A stretch of DNA of 5,558 nucleotides from an uncultured Eubacteriales bacterium. Lineage in GTDB: Bacteria > Bacillota > Clostridia > Oscillospirales > Oscillospiraceae. The position numbers and the translations under genes are program-made. Where the stretch lies: positions 1 to 5,558 of the forward strand of contig UQXG01000137.1 in the NCBI GenBank assembly GCA_900544945.1. Direction: 5' to 3'. A model generated the notes under the pieces. That model was not told the origin of the DNA, did not search any database, and worked only from the letters and a program-made list of their open reading frames with translations. This document shows positions 5,502 to 5,558 of this stretch, one piece after another (positions within the stretch are counted from its first letter, which is position 1; every line of letters begins with the position of its first letter).

Positions 5502-5508
5502 CCCTCCT
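5502..5508 (-). promoter_or_regulatory. Shine-Dalgarno site supporting a GTG start
   Basis: AGGAGGG on the minus strand, 6 nt before GTG at 5495-5493. With the upstream in-frame stop and the absence of an ATG, it decides the start of the small TIGR04076-like gene. Confidence 0.85.
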
Positions 5509-5516
5509 GATACTAT

Positions 5517-5548
5517 TTCCTGATTAAAATCTTAATTTTAATCAGGAA
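5517..5548. promoter_or_regulatory. Perfect 14-bp-arm palindrome, candidate operator
   Basis: Arms TTCCTGATTAAAAT (5517-5530) and ATTTTAATCAGGAA (5535-5548) are exactly complementary around the 4-nt centre CTTA. The site ends 8 bp upstream of the Shine-Dalgarno site of the small gene. Neither side has a T-run, so it is not an intrinsic terminator. A TTTAAT -10-like hexamer on the minus strand lies within it (5541-5536), but no good -35 is seen. A dimeric repressor or activator binding here would control the small gene and the aldo/keto reductase. A regulator gene may lie beyond the window end. Confidence 0.6.
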
Positions 5549-5558
5549 GGCATCGCCT

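Noticed and set aside
5517..5548. Terminator of an upstream gene
   Set aside because: The stem is AT-rich at its centre and lacks a T-tract on both sides; its position by the ribosome site fits an operator better.

Overview
The window is a GC-rich stretch, and its gene styles and intergenic repeats fit a gut-type Clostridia genome, most likely Oscillospirales/Oscillospiraceae. This placement is inferred from protein character (a large multi-pass sensor kinase with a Thr/Glu-rich linker beside a VanR-like regulator) and from palindromic intergenic repeats of a kind I associate with that group. It does not rest on a marker gene. All four genes I can support lie on the minus strand, so they read from high to low coordinates.

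Right-hand module (5558 to 4087): a 14-bp-arm perfect palindrome (5517-5548) lies just upstream of a small cysteine-rich protein resembling the TIGR04076 family (GTG start, 5495-5157). An aldo/keto reductase follows 20 bp later (5136-4087). The spacing and strong Shine-Dalgarno sites suggest a two-gene redox operon. The palindrome is a good candidate operator for a regulator outside the window.

Middle (4086 to 3636): about 450 bp without a gene. It holds two hairpin-rich repeat units (4032-4074 and 3890-4009), a third palindromic repeat (3847-3879), a stretch with no recognisable signal, and the promoter of the two-component operon. That promoter has a perfect extended -10 (TGATATAAT), a poor -35 and AT-rich direct repeats just upstream.

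Left-hand module (3635 to 187): an OmpR/PhoB-type response regulator overlaps by 4 bp (ATGA) a 917-residue sensor histidine kinase. The kinase has a large extracytoplasmic region with a mucin-like Thr/Glu linker, about six membrane segments, a HAMP-like linker, and HisKA and ATPase domains. The two form one coupled phosphorelay unit; the stimulus and target genes are not visible.

Left end (186 to 1): another run of hairpins. The unit at 74-188 is an inverted relative of the unit at 3890-4009, so the two-component system is bracketed by inverted copies of a structured repeat. Linker sequences are conserved between the copies while the stems change on both sides and keep pairing. That covariation is the most unusual signal in the window. 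I saw no tRNA, rRNA, CRISPR array, transposase or canonical intrinsic terminator.
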